From contig OY821517.1 of assembly GCA_963682025.1 (NCBI GenBank), positions 340,005,644 to 340,069,643 on the forward strand: a stretch of DNA of 64,000 nucleotides. Direction: 5' to 3'. Source of the stretch: Cordilura impudica. Lineage: Eukaryota > Arthropoda > Insecta > Diptera > Scathophagidae. Position numbers and translations under genes: made by a program. Of the stretch, positions 1-12,176 are shown piece by piece. Positions within the stretch are counted from its first letter, which is position 1. Each line of letters starts with the position of its first letter. The notes beneath the pieces were generated by a model. It did no database searches. It worked only from the letters and a program-made list of their open reading frames with translations, and was not told the DNA's origin.

Positions 1-1945
1 TTTATATAAAAAAGTTTTTTAATAGAAGCAAAATATTTTCACTATTTTATGGTTTTTATTTATGTATGACGACATTTCAACCTAAAAATTTAAGTTTTTA
101 TCGATTGCATAAACAACAAAAAATGGATGTCGTTTAGATAACAACAGCTGACTTTAACAATAGCGAATATCGTTTAAAAATTTTACTGATAATTTTGCTA
201 TCGTTAAATGAAGTTACTGAAAAGTTATTAATTTCTCCTGAATGCCAATATTTTTTTTAATGCAAACATTTTTTAAATGTAAACATATTTGGTGTTTTTT
301 TTTTAGAATTTGATGCAACTGATGTCTTCTAAACTTAAAATTATTATTTCCGACGTTTTGATATGATTTTCTGAACTTCAATTAACATTTTATAATCTAT
401 AATTGGAAATTTTAATTCCAGTTTTTAGAATTGATATTTTCTAAAATTTGAATGGAGAATTTAAAAAGTGCAATTTTGTATTTATGTGAATAATATTGCT
501 TCAGTAATTATAAACAATTTTTAAAAATTAGATGTAATCGCAATCAGATATTTTGTAGGTAAAGCAGAATAATAATTCTATATAACTATGTAGAACTTTT
601 TTGAAAGCAAAAAACTCTTTGATAACTCGGTAACTCTATTTTGTAAAGACAACAAAAAGTTAATATGCCAAATTTATGTTCATATTTGTAAAAGAATAAT
701 GAAAATACGTATGAAATAAAAGACCAGCCCATGTATACTCTTAACATTGTTCTGTATGATATCCAGTTGAAAATATTGACATTCATGTTAAAATAGAAAT
801 AACTATTGCAAAGCTAATTAGGACAAACAAAAGTTGTGGCGCCATCTACTGTGGCATAGTCACGCTGAGCAAAATGAAGTGACAATTTGTTAATGCAAAA
901 GAAATGTATTTTCCCCACAACAAAATATTGCAGAATTTTATGTAAATAAAATAATATACCGACTTATTTCTAACATGCAGTTGTTATGGATATACATATA
1001 TAATATATGTATATTATTTGTATTATTTAATATGTTTATATAAATTTATAAATAAATTTATACATAAAATTTTTTTTTTGCTATATTTACATTGTTTTTA
1101 TTTTTTTATTAACAACTAGGTATTTTAGCATTATTTGCTTAAGATGTTGGTGAATTTTTACTCCCTTTATATTAACTCGTAGTGTCTGCTTGTCGAAAAA
1201 ATTTTGGATCGATTTTAACCCCTTTCCCGTGACCCAATCGATCTGAAACTTTGCAGGCTGGCTCGTGGCAATGACAGAAATAATTTAGTAAATTTTTTTA
1301 GTGATGCCAAAACAATGGAAACTTTTAAATTTTTCTACCAGAGTTGATAAAAAAATGTACAAAGGGTTAGTTTTTATTATATTATTACCACAACGACCAC
1401 AAAAACAACAAGTCCAGCTATGACAACAATACAACATTTGGAATAACAAGAAGAACAATATAGATATATCATATTTTTCATTTTTTTTTACTTTTTCAGA
1501 GATTTCCCTGGACCTGTTCCACCGATTTTAATGAACTGAATCATTCTCACTAAAAATGATCGCCTTAGCTATCCTATTGAGGGCGTGATCGTGACAAGAA
1601 CAACATAGAAAATTATATTTTTTCAAGACTTTTTTTAGTTCTCTATTCAAATCTCGGGCCATAATTGACCGATTTGGACGATTTCAAACAGCGAACTTCT
1701 CAGGATATTAATGAATCATTTTTTATGTCAACGAGCACCCTACCTGCCCGGTTGATGCCGTCATCGTGATTTCCACAGACGGACAGACGGACAGACGGAC
1801 ATCGCTATATCAACTCCGGTTGTTATAAGGATCACAAATATATATATATATTTTATGGGTTCCAAAATATTTTTTCTAATTATTACAAACGGAATGACAA
1901 ACTTATATATACCCTCTGCACACTGGAGTGGACGGTATAAAAACA
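1..1945. mobile_element. INE-1/DINE-1-like dispersed element, copy 1
   Basis: Positions 1 to about 985 match 43,508-44,580 nearly base for base in the same orientation. The match resumes at about 1,765-1,945 against 44,580-44,742. The resumed part carries a tandem 'gacggacagacgg' block, 'gttataaggatcac', an 'atatatat' stretch and a terminal TATACCCTC...gtataaaaa hairpin-like end. From family knowledge these are hallmarks of INE-1/DINE-1 (Helitron-related) repeats of flies, here on the complementary strand. About 770 bp (roughly 990-1,765) has no counterpart in the other copy, so one copy has an insertion or the other a deletion. I see no coding capacity. The left end lies beyond the window. 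Family assignment is inferred from short motifs. Confidence 0.6.
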
Positions 1946-2174
1946 GGTAAGAAATTAAAGGCGCTCTACACAGACTTAAAAACATACACGATATAAGTTT
2001 ATATACCAAATTTGATCTAAAAATACGTTTGTATAATAGCAACCTCTAGTTTGCATACCAGGTCTACGTGTACGGACACACGGATGGGCGAAAGTCGTTA
2101 AATCAATTAGGATAGTGACTCAGAGCCGACCGGTTTAAAATATTATTGATAGTTACAAGTATCAACACAAAAAC
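1946..2174. other. A+T-rich non-coding spacer
   Basis: A short stretch between the dispersed element and satellite A. No coding or structured signal is apparent beyond simple A/T runs. Confidence 0.5.
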
Positions 2175-2572
2175 ACACTTAGAAATTTGAGTTTTTCAAA
2201 AAAGGGATTTCTTAAAGGGTACTTTTAAAAAAAGGGTACTCTTGAAAAAAGCGTACTTTTGAAAAAGTGTACTTTTGTAAAAAAGGGTGCTCTTTAAAAA
2301 AGAGCTACTTATTTAAATAAATGGTACTTTTTAAAAAAAAGTTAACTTTTTAGAAAAGGGTAATTTTTGAAAAAGTTTTACTTGTTTTAATAAGGGAATT
2401 TTTAAATATAAAAGAAGGTTACTTTTAAAAGGGTTATTTTTTTAAAAAAGGGTATTTTTTAGAAGAAGGGTTTTTTTTTAATGTACCTTAAAAATGGTAC
2501 AAAACTGCACTTTTTTTAAAAGCAAACCTTTCAAAAAATTTTATTCTCTTAAAAAAAAGTACTTTAAAGTAA
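2175..2572 (+). repeat. Satellite A, diverged left edge
   Basis: Irregular 18-24 bp units built around GGTACTTTT followed by an A-run, for example 'gggtacttttaaaaaaa'. Units are more diverged here than in the 6.8-8.3 kb core, as expected at an array edge. Short open frames inside are a by-product of the repeat. Confidence 0.75.
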
Positions 2573-3392
2573 TGTAACCCATAAAAACAAAGTTTTTATT
2601 AAAACTCATTCTTTCCTTACGCAAATGAGTTTTTAATCTCTCAGTGATTGTGCGTGACTTTGCGTGACTATTTGAAAATTAATCGTTGGTCACAACAAGT
2701 CTATGGACCAAGTTTCAGATCGATCGGATGAGGGGAAATGAGGTTTTAATCTCTCTGCGTGACTATGTCAAAGTTAATCTTTTTTTACGGCAAGTCTATC
2801 GACCAAGTTTCAGATCGATCGCATAAGGGAAAATGGGTTTTAAATCACTCCGTGACTGTGCGTGACTATGCGTGACTGTGTGTGACTATCTTAAAATTAA
2901 TCTTTGACCACAACAAGTCTATGGACCAAGTTTTAGATTGATCGGATGAGGGCAAATGGGGTTTAAATCACTCCGTGACTGTGCGTAACTAAGCGTGACT
3001 GTGTGTGACTATCTTGAAATTAATCGTTGACCACAAGTCTATGGACAAAGTTTAAAATCGATCGGATGAGGGAGAGTGAGGTTTTAATAAATTCGTGACT
3101 GTGCGTGACTATGCGTGACTGTGCGTGCCTATGTCAAAGTTAACCTTTTTTCACAGACAGTCTATCGTCCAAGTTTTAGATCGGTAGGATAAGCGGAAAT
3201 GGGTTTTAAATCACTCCGTGACTGTGCGCCACTGTGCGTGACTATGCGTTACTCTGCGTGACTACCCCAAAATTAATGCATAGTCACAAAGAGACTATGG
3301 GCCAAGTTTCAGATCAATTGGATGAGGAGGAATGGGGTTGCCCCATAGCAAACAGACAGACAGACAGAGAGTATGAGTTAAAAGAAAGACTT
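2573..3392 (+). repeat. Dispersed element with ~120-bp tandem repeats (copy 1)
   Basis: About six imperfect units of roughly 110-130 bp. Each has a run of 'gtgcgtgactatgcgtgact' decamer subrepeats, then 'aaaattaatc', 'acaagtctatggaccaagttt' and 'agatcgatcggatgagg'. The block starts with 'taacccataaaaacaaag' and ends with 'gagtatgagttaaaa' plus a short (caga)n tract. Both ends reappear in inverted orientation at about 59,775-60,105 around only about two units. It is therefore a bounded dispersed element with a variable-copy internal minisatellite. It interrupts satellite A. No coding is seen. Confidence 0.8.
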
Positions 3393-4680
3393 TAAAATGG
3401 TTACTTTTTTAAAAAGCGGACCTTAAAAAATGGTACTTTTTATCACAAGGAAACTTTTTTAAGAAAAAGGTACTTTTTTAAAAGAGTGTACTTTTTAAAA
3501 AGACTATTTTTGAAAAAATTGTACTATTTGAAAAAATGGTACTATTTGAAAAAGGGTACTTTTTGAAAAAAGGGTACTTTAAAAAGGGATACTTTAAAGA
3601 AAAGGGTGTTTCTTCAGAACAAGGATATTTTTCTTAAAAAATTATTCATTTTTGAAAAAAGGGCTCCTTCCAAAAGATAAGGGTTCATTTGCAAAAAAAA
3701 AGGTTTATGTTTAAAAAAAAAAGAGGTACTTTTAAAAGAAAAAAGTTAATTTTTTAAAAAAGACCGCTTTTTCAAAAAAGGGTATTTAAAAAAGGCAACT
3801 TCGTTAAAAATAATCTACTTTAAAAAAAGAATTACTTGTTTTAAAAAGGGCACTTTAAAAAAGATGTATCTGTTAGGAAAAGGGACGCTTTTTAAAAAAG
3901 GGAATCTTTTTTTAAAGTGGTCCTTCTTTTTAAAAAAGGTATTTTTAAAAAATTCGTTCATTAAAAAAAAATTTAGTTTAAAATAAGGGTACTTTTTCCA
4001 AAAGGTTACTTTTTTTTAAAAAAGATTACTTTTTAAAAAAATTTTACTTCCTAAAATAAAAGGTATTTTAGAAAATGGACACTTCTTTAAAAAAGGGGAC
4101 TTTAAAAAATGTTGCTTGTTTAACAAGAGAGAATTTTTTAAGAAAAGCGTGTTAAAAAAACATTACTTTTTTAAAAAAGTTACTTTAAAAAAAGGGTTCT
4201 TTTTAAAGAAGGGTATTTGAAAAAAGTTTATATTTTAAAAAAGCGTAGTTCTAAAAAAATGACACTTTTTTTAAAAAAGCCTACTTTAAAAAAGGGTACT
4301 TCTTTAAAACAAGGGTATTTAAAAAAAGGGTAAGTTTTTCAAAAAGCATTCCTTAAAAAAAGGATTCATTTGCCAAAAAGGGTTCTTCTTTAGAAAAGAG
4401 TACTTTAAAAAACAAAGATTTATTTGCGAACAAAGGGATACTTTTTTTAACAAAAGTGAACTATTTTAAAACCTACCATGTTAAAAAAGGATACTTAAAA
4501 AAAAAAAAAGTTTTTTTGGAAAATATGCTTGTTTTTATGAAAATTTACTTTTTTGAGAAAAAGTAGTTATTTGAGGAAGGGTACTTTTTAAGGAAAAGTA
4601 CTTTTTAAAAAAGGTTCCCTTTCGACAAAAGTTTAATTTTAAGGGAAAGGCACTGTTTCACAAAATGGTACATTTTTGGG
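3393..4680 (+). repeat. Satellite A, diverged block
   Basis: Continuation of the GTAC-containing A/T satellite to the right of the ~120-bp-repeat element. Units such as 'aaaagggtactttttgaaaa' vary in length and have scattered indels. No clean higher-order structure is apparent by eye. Confidence 0.75.
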
Positions 4681-6539
4681 ATTATATTTGGCTTTCATAT
4701 TGGCCATTTTCTTTACTGTAACGTGATAACGATAAAAAAAATTGTGTCAATTGTTGCTTAAGCTAATGCGACAGGTGCAGGTGCAGTATATTCATACACA
4801 CACCCTCAGGAAGTAAATGCAACAAATACAACGACTACAACAAAAAAAGTTACAACATAGATATATCTTAAGAAAAACAAAACAAGAGTTTTTTACATTT
4901 TCATATATATTTCGTGACCGATGTTGTTGATTTTAAATAGCAACTCTTTTGAAATGTTAATAAACGATATTAGGCAGAAGCGAGGAGTCTAGCTTAGTTA
5001 TTTGGGTATGGTCATGATTTCCACAGACATGCGGACAGACTGAGAGACGATCATCGCTAAATCAACTTCTCTTGTTATAAGGATCAAGAAAATATATGGT
5101 TTTGGGGTCTCCGGAATTTACTTCGTTGCGTTAAATATGGAGAGGGTATACAAATATACTGAAAACGTTCCAGTTTTTTGAATTATCTTATAGTCCAAAA
5201 AGATACAGAACTTTTAAAATAATCTCAGCTTATTTAAAATATTTTTTAATTCAAGGGCTTTTTCTTGCTGTGTATACAATAATTAAACAATTCTTTTGCA
5301 CAAACAATTATAAAATTTATGTTTTTTTTTTTTTGCTGTGTTTCTGAAATTACCATTCCTTTTAAAACCATTAAAATGTTATCTTGACTGACATTAAAAA
5401 AAAAAACAATGAAATTTTCAACAGAGAAAAAACTCACCATAAATTTTTCAGCAGCTTGTCACTTAAATCCTTTTTTAATTTTTTTTCTTTGATGAATTTT
5501 ATCCCACAGTTGTGCATTATCAGGCTTCTTTTAATGAACGAAATTCCAAATTCATTAAAGGCATTTTCGTATTTAATACCTACGAAAGTAAAGTAATGGT
5601 AAATGTTGAACTTACAACCAATTTAAAATTGTTTTTTATAAAAAAATAAGAAAATAACTAAAAATAGGTAGACACGGAATTAAGTTCATTTTTATAATTG
5701 ATATTAATTGGACAATTCATAGAATTTGTCCCACCAACTTTTAATCTAAAAAAATTATCATTAGTTCTTTTTTTAAACGGATGTAAAAAATATTCACAAC
5801 CATTAATTTTTTTAAATTTAAATCTAGTTCTTTTTAAATCAACAACAACAACATGTTCCATCAACTATGGGTTGAAAGTAATTAAATTTAGTTGTCCAGA
5901 CTCATAATTCTTTGTCTCCCTAGTCATTTCTAATCTATAGATTTTGAATGGCTTTAAATGTTCCCAATTTTATTAAATGCTTAAATTAATCATCTATTTT
6001 TAGCATTTGCTTAGCTCCAAGTGTTGCTGATTTGGCTCCTTATAAACTAATCATAATTTTGTGAAATACCAATAACGTGTTAGTTTTCCGTTTTATAATG
6101 TGTTTTTCTACACTTACACTTACACATTTTATCTCATTTTATAGATTTTATTTTAAGATTTACTTTAAGATTTATAGTTGTTTCTGTATTTTATTTTGGT
6201 TTGTTTGTTTTTTTTTTTTTTGTTTTTGTTTTATTCTATTTATTTCGAATTTTCCTATTTTGCTTCACATTTTATTTTGTACTTTTTCGTTGTTGTTGTT
6301 ATTGCTGTTAACATATAAATTTATAACATCGTAAGCAGGAATAGTTGAATAAAAGTAGAAAAAAGACAGAAGAAGCCACATTTTTCCATTATCTTTGTGT
6401 TGTAGTTTTTTTTTATATTTTTATTTATTGTTGTTGTATTTATTCATCTTCCTCTTGCTAAACCGCCACATGTATAAAACTAGCATACGAGTAGATGTAT
6501 ATACGGATGCACATTAGGGCGAAGGCATTTTACAGAGGA
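4681..6539. other. A+T-rich non-coding region with an INE-1-like fragment
   Basis: Mostly T-rich and A-rich sequence with short chance open frames and no recognisable protein similarity on either strand. It includes the small INE-1-like fragment at 5,005-5,145, listed separately. A run of T-rich sequence spans about 6,180-6,320. Confidence 0.5.
5005..5145. mobile_element. INE-1-like core fragment
   Basis: Contains 'cgtgatttccacagaca', a degenerate 'gcggacagactgagagacgatcatcgc', 'gttataaggatcaagaaaatatat' (here broken by substitutions) and 'ggagagggtata'. This is the same motif order as at 1,770-1,940 and 44,580-44,740, so it is a third, more diverged copy of the end of that family. Confidence 0.55.
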
Positions 6540-9500
6540 GTCAGAGAGAAATTTCAGTAAAAATTTTGAATTTCCTTAAGAAAAAGTGCTTTTTTAATAA
6601 AAGATACATTTTGCAAAAAATTTTGCTTTTATTTAAATGAGGAAAATTTATTTTTTATAAGAAACGGTATATTTTTTGGTATAACTTCCATTTTAAAAAA
6701 ATTATTTTTTTAAGAAAAAGTAATTTTCAAAGAAAAGGGACTTTATTTAAAAGAAGAAGTACTTTTTAAAGAAAAGAAAATTTTAAGGAAACGGTACTCT
6801 TTTTTAAAAAAGTACTTATGTACGAAAGAAACAGTATTTTTTAAAGTGCACCATTTTTAGAAAATGTATTTTTTTAAGAAAAGGTACTTTTTTAAGAAAA
6901 TGTACCTTTTTAAGAAAAGGGCCTTTTTTAAGAAAAAGTACTTTTTTAAGAAAAAGTACTTTTTTATGAAAAGGTACTTTTTTAAGAAAAGGTACTTTTT
7001 AAGAAAAGGTACTTTTTTAAGAAAATGTACTTTTTTAAGAAAAGGTACTTTTTTAAGAAAAGGTACTTTTTTAAGAAAAGGTACTTTTTGAAGAAAAGGT
7101 ACTTCTTTAAGAAAATTTACTTTCTTAAGAAAGGGTACTTTTTTAAGAAAATGTACTTTTTTAAGAAAAGGTACTTTTTTAAGAAAAGGTACTTTTTTAA
7201 GAAAAGGGCCTTTTTTAAGAAAATGTGCTTTCTTAAGAAAAGGTACTTTTTTAACAAAAGGCACTTTTTAAAGAAAAGGTAATTTTTTAAGAAAAGGGCC
7301 TTTTTTAAGAAAAGGTACTTATTTAACAAAATGTACTTTCTTAAGAAAAGGTACTTTTTGAAGAAAAGGTACTTTTTAAGAAAAGGTACTTTTTAAGAAA
7401 AGGTACTTTTTAAGAAAAGGTACTTTTTTAAGAAAATTTACTTTTTTAAGAAAAGGTACTTTTTTAAGAAAAGTTACTTTTCTAAGACAAGGTACTTTTT
7501 TAAGAAAAGGTACTTTTTTAAGAAAAGGTACTTTTTTAAGAAAAGGTACTTTTTTTAGAAAAGGTACTTCTTTAATAAAATGTACTTTCTTAAGAAAGGG
7601 TACTTTTTTAAGAAAAGGTACTTTTTTTAAGAAAAGCTACTTTTTTAAGAAAAGGGCCTTTTTTAGAAAAGGAACTTTTTTAAGAAAAGGAACTTTTTTA
7701 AGAAAATGTACTTTTTTTAAGAAAAGGTACTTTTTTAAGAAAAGGGCCTTTTTAAAGAAAATGTGCTTTCTTAAGAAAAGGTACTTTTTTTTTAACAAAA
7801 GACACTTTTTAAAGAAAAGGTAATTTTTTAAGAAAAGGGCCTTTTTTAAGAAAATGTACTTTTTTTAAGAAAAGGTACTTTTAAGAAAAGGGCCTTTTTA
7901 GGAAAATGTGCTTTCTTAAGAAAAGGTACTTTTTTAACAAAAGGCACTTTTTAAAGAAAAGGTAATTCTTTAAGAAAGGGTACTTTTTTAAGAAAATGTA
8001 CTTTTTTAAGAAAAGGTACTTCTTTAAGAAAATTTACTTTCTTAAGAAAGGGTACTTTTTTAAGAAAAGGTACTTTTTTAAGAAAAGGTACTTCTTTAAG
8101 AAAATGTACTTTCTTAAGAAAGGGTACTTTTTTAAGAAAAGGTACTTATTTAAGAAAATGTACTTTCTTAAGAAAAGGTATTTTTTTAAGAAAATGTACT
8201 TTTTAAGAAAAGGTACTTTTTTAAGAAAAGGTACTTTTTTAAGAAAAGGTACTTTTTTAAGAAAATTTACTTTTTTTGTAAAATAAGGCACTTTTTGTAC
8301 AAAAAAGGTAATTTTTAAAAAAAAAAAAAGGTACTTTATATGTTAAAAATAATACCTTGCACGAAAAATTGACTTTTTTAAGAAAATGTGCTTTCTAAAG
8401 AAAAAATAATTTTTATAAAATGGAACATGTACTTTGTTAACAAGAGGTACATATTCAAGAAACGGTACTTATTTAAGAAAAGGATCTGGTTTTCAAAACT
8501 ACACTACTTATTAAATCGGTATTTTTTATAAAAAAAAATGTTTTTAATGTTTTAAGAAAATGACTTTTTTAGCAAAAAGTACTTTTTAAGAAAAACCTCT
8601 ATTTTAAGCAAAAGCTTCTTTATCAACCAAATCAAATTTTTAAGAAAATCTACTTTTTACAAAAAAAAAAAAAGAACTTTGTTAGGAAAGCCTGTTTTTT
8701 AGGAAAAGCTTATTTTCCAAGAAACTATATCTTTTCATTAAAAGCCATTTTTAAGAAAAACATTTTCAAAGGAAATGCACTATTTTTTAGGAAAAAATAC
8801 TTTAGATAAAAAGTACTTTTCAAATAAAACCAAATTTTTTTAAGAAAAAGCACTTTTTGAAGAAAAATCTTTTTTTAAAGACAAGTATATTTTTTTTAAA
8901 GAAAAGTACTTTTTTAAGAAAATGAAATTTTTTAATTTAAGGTAATATTTTGAGAAAAAATATTTTTTTAGAAAGTACTTTTTAAAGGAAAAAAAATGTA
9001 CCTTTTACTGAAATGGAAATATTTTATGAAAAAACAGATTTTACAAAAAAAAAAATACTTCTTTAGGAAAAGCTATTTTTTTAGAAGAGGCTGATTTCTA
9101 ATAAGTTATGCTTTTTCAATAAAAGCTATCTTTAAGATAAGCTTTTTAAAGAAAAGGTAATTTTCTTATAAAAAGTATCTTTTTATTTAAAAAAAAGTGC
9201 TTTTCTAAGAAGTACTTTTTGAAGAAAAAGTGCTTTTTAAAGAAAAACAATTTTTAAAGAAAAAACACTTTTTAAAGACAATTATATTTAAAAAAAAGTA
9301 TTTAACAGAACAGGAATTTTTTAAGCAAAAGTAATTATTGCATAAAAGTGCTTTTTTAAGAAAAAGGTTCTTTAAAGAAAATTAATTTTTTAAGAAAAAG
9401 TATATTTTAAAGTTAAATTAAATTTTTTAAGAAAATTTACATTTTCAAGAAAATAATTTTTTTAAGAAAAGCTTTTTCTAGACGAAGCTTCTTTTCTAAA

Positions 9501-11690
9501 AAATTATATATTTTCAATAAATGCTATTATTAAGAAAAACATTTTTTAATAAAAAACATATTTTTAAGAAAAGTACTTTTTCAAGAAAATTAAATTTTTT
9601 AACAAAATGTACCTTAAAAAAGTGCTTCTTTAAAACAAATATTTTTTTAAGATGCGCTGCTCAGTTGATATAAACAATTTCTTAAGAAAAGCCTATTTAG
9701 GAAAAAATAGTTTTTAAGAATAAATATTTTTTGATGAACAAGTAGTTGTAAGCAAATATACTTTATGAATGGGTACTTTTTTTAACAAAAAGTACTTTTT
9801 AAAGGAAAAGAGTCTTTTCGCAGAAAGCTATTCCTTTTTAAGAAAAGGCACTTTTAAAAAAAAAAACTTTTTTTTAATAAAATATACTTTTCTAAGAGAA
9901 CATATTTTTTAGAAAAAGCCTTTTATTGAAAAAGGTACTTTTTGAGAAAAATAACTTATGTAGAAAAAAGTACGTTTTTTAAACAAATGAAGTTTTTAAA
10001 GAATAGGTAATTTTTAAAGAAAACTATCTTAAGAAAATTAACTATTTTAAAAATTTTGGGTTTTGAACAAAAAAGGTAGTTTTTTGAGACAATTGTTTTA
10101 GGGAAGGAGTTTTTTAAGAGAAGGTGCCTTTTAAGAACATCTAAAAAAATTAATGTTTCTGTAAAACTGGACATTTTTATGGAATTATACTTTTAAAGAA
10201 TAAGCTTTTTTCTAGAAAAAATTTAACTTATGAAGAACCAAAATTTTTGTACTAATTGTACTTTTACAAAAATATACTGTTCAAGATACTTTTTAAAAAA
10301 AAGTTATTTTTAAGAAAATTTAGTATTTTATGAATAGGTACTTTTTGAACAAAGGTACATTTTTAAGAAAATGTAATTTTTTAAGAGACGGTACCTTAAG
10401 AAAATTTAATCTTTTTTAAAAAAACTTCTTTTTTTATGATAAAGTACTTTTTTAAGAAAGGAGATTTTGTTTAAAAATAGCACTTCAAAGAAAGTATTAT
10501 TTAAGGAGAATTACGTTTTAAAAAGTACTTTTTTAAAAGGAGACACTATTATAACGAAAGGTACTATTTAAGAAAAAGTACTTTTCTAAGAAGATGTACT
10601 TCTTACGAAAAGTACTTTTTAAGAAAATATCTTTTTTAAGAAAAGGTACTTTTAAAGGAAAGTATACTATTTTACAAAAGGTACTTTTTTAATAAAAGGA
10701 ATTATTTTAAGAAAATGTACTATTTTATGAAAAAACTTGTTTTGAGCAAAAATACTTTTTAAGAAATGGTACTTTTTAAGAAAAGTACTTTTCTAAGAAA
10801 GGTACTTTTTAAGAAAAGGTACTTTTTAAGAAAAGGTACTTTTTAAGAAAATGTACTTTTTAAGAAAATGTACTTTTTAAGAAAATGTACTTTTTAAGCA
10901 AACGTACTTTTTTAAGAAAAGGTACTTTTTAAGAAAAGGTACTTTTCAAGAAAAGGTATCTTTTAAGAAAAGGAAATTTTTTAGAAAAAGGTACTTTTTA
11001 AAACAAGTACTTTTTAACAGCTTTTTCTTAAAAAAGTACTCTTTTTAAGAAAAGTACTTTTTTAAGAAAAGTTACTTAAAAAAAACTTTTTGAAGAAAAG
11101 GTACTTTTTAAGAAACAAACTTATTAAGAAAAGGTAATTTTTTATTTAAAAATACTCCTTAAGAAAAGGTACTTTTTAAGAAAAGTACTTTTCAACAAAA
11201 TGAACTTTTTTAAGAAAAGGTACTTTTTAAGAAACATACTAATTAAGAAAAGGTACTTTTTTAGGAAAAATGCTTTTTAAGAAAAGTACTTTTTAACAAT
11301 AGTTACTCTTCTTAACAAAATGTACTTTTTTAAGAAAAGGTATTATTTTAAGAAAATGTATTATTTTGGAAGATACCATTTTTGACCAAAACTACTTTTT
11401 AAGAAAGCTACTTTTTTAAGAAAAGGTACTTTTTAGAAAACGTACTTTTTAAAAAAAGGTACGTTTTCAAGAAAAGGTACTTTTTGAAGAAAATTCCTTT
11501 TTTCAGATTACGAACTTTTTTCAGAAAGGGTACTATTTTAGGAAAATGTACTTTTGTAAAATATGTCCTTTAAAAAAACTTCTTTTAAAAGGAGATACTG
11601 TTTTAACATAAGGTACTTTTTATTTTAAATATTGTTCTTGGCGAAAAGGTACTTTTTAATAGAAGATAATTTTTATTACCAAACTTAGTT
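6540..11690 (+). repeat. Satellite A main block with homogeneous core
   Basis: Long tandem array with consensus unit GGTACTTTTTTAAGAAAA (18 bp). It is most homogeneous at about 6,860-8,270 and again near 10,770-10,960, and more diverged between and beyond. Because 18 is a multiple of three, the array translates as repeated YFFKKR on the plus strand and KYLFLK on the minus strand; these frames are array artefacts. Blocks such as 7,206-7,285, 7,744-7,826 and 7,888-7,967 share the same ordered variants ('gggcc', 'aatgtgc', 'aaaggcac'), showing higher-order duplication. Confidence 0.9.
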
Positions 11691-11810
11691 CGATTACTTA
11701 ACTTTTGGAAAAATTAATTACTGATGTCCTATGTCACTACGTTTCTTCAATACTGTCACATGCATGTATTCTTCCAGAAACAACTTCATCACTGTCTCTT
11801 ATTCATTTTT

Positions 11811-12176
11811 TTGTTTATTTATTTACATATTTATTTATTTAATTCAGCTACAATAAAGCAACAGCTGAGCAATATTTACAAAAATATTTTACAAAAATAA
11901 TACAGACTTTAAATACCGTTATAAACAGAACCATTAGAATTCAAATATGTCGTTAATCTTCTTTTAATAACATCAAAATCATCGGATAAATCAATTAAAG
12001 AATAGTGCCTGTTCACTTCGGAGCAAATTCTTCGGAATGGATCGAAATTAATGAAATTTGATCTGTGGAAATTCAGGTAAACAGGTTCCTACGATCGAAG
12101 TAGTCTGTTAGGGACATTTATACATATTCTTCCAAGAAGGCATTCAGAATAAATTTTACCATGAGCCAGGTTGGTG
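11811..12176 (-). mobile_element. 5'-truncated LINE 3' end inserted in satellite A
   Basis: The complement reads as the C-terminal end of a non-LTR retrotransposon polyprotein, about 89 codons from 12,176 down to a TAA stop at 11,909-11,911. Recognisable stretches are SECLLGRICINVPNRLLRS, then one in-frame stop, then FDPFRRICSEVNRHYSL and DDFDVIKRRLTTYLNSNG. Reverse-transcriptase tails of this kind (RLLRS...F.P.R) are known from LINEs. A (TAAA)n-like 3' tail follows at about 11,811-11,845. No reverse-transcriptase core is present, so this is a dead 5'-truncated copy. The sequence at 11,690-11,810 also differs from the satellite. Clade not resolved. Confidence 0.6.

Noticed and set aside
6857..8291. 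Long open frames rich in F, K, Y and L on both strands (for example 6,857-7,264 minus and 7,996-8,286 plus)
   Set aside because: They are direct translations of the 18-bp satellite unit, open on both strands because 18 is a multiple of three and the unit lacks stops.
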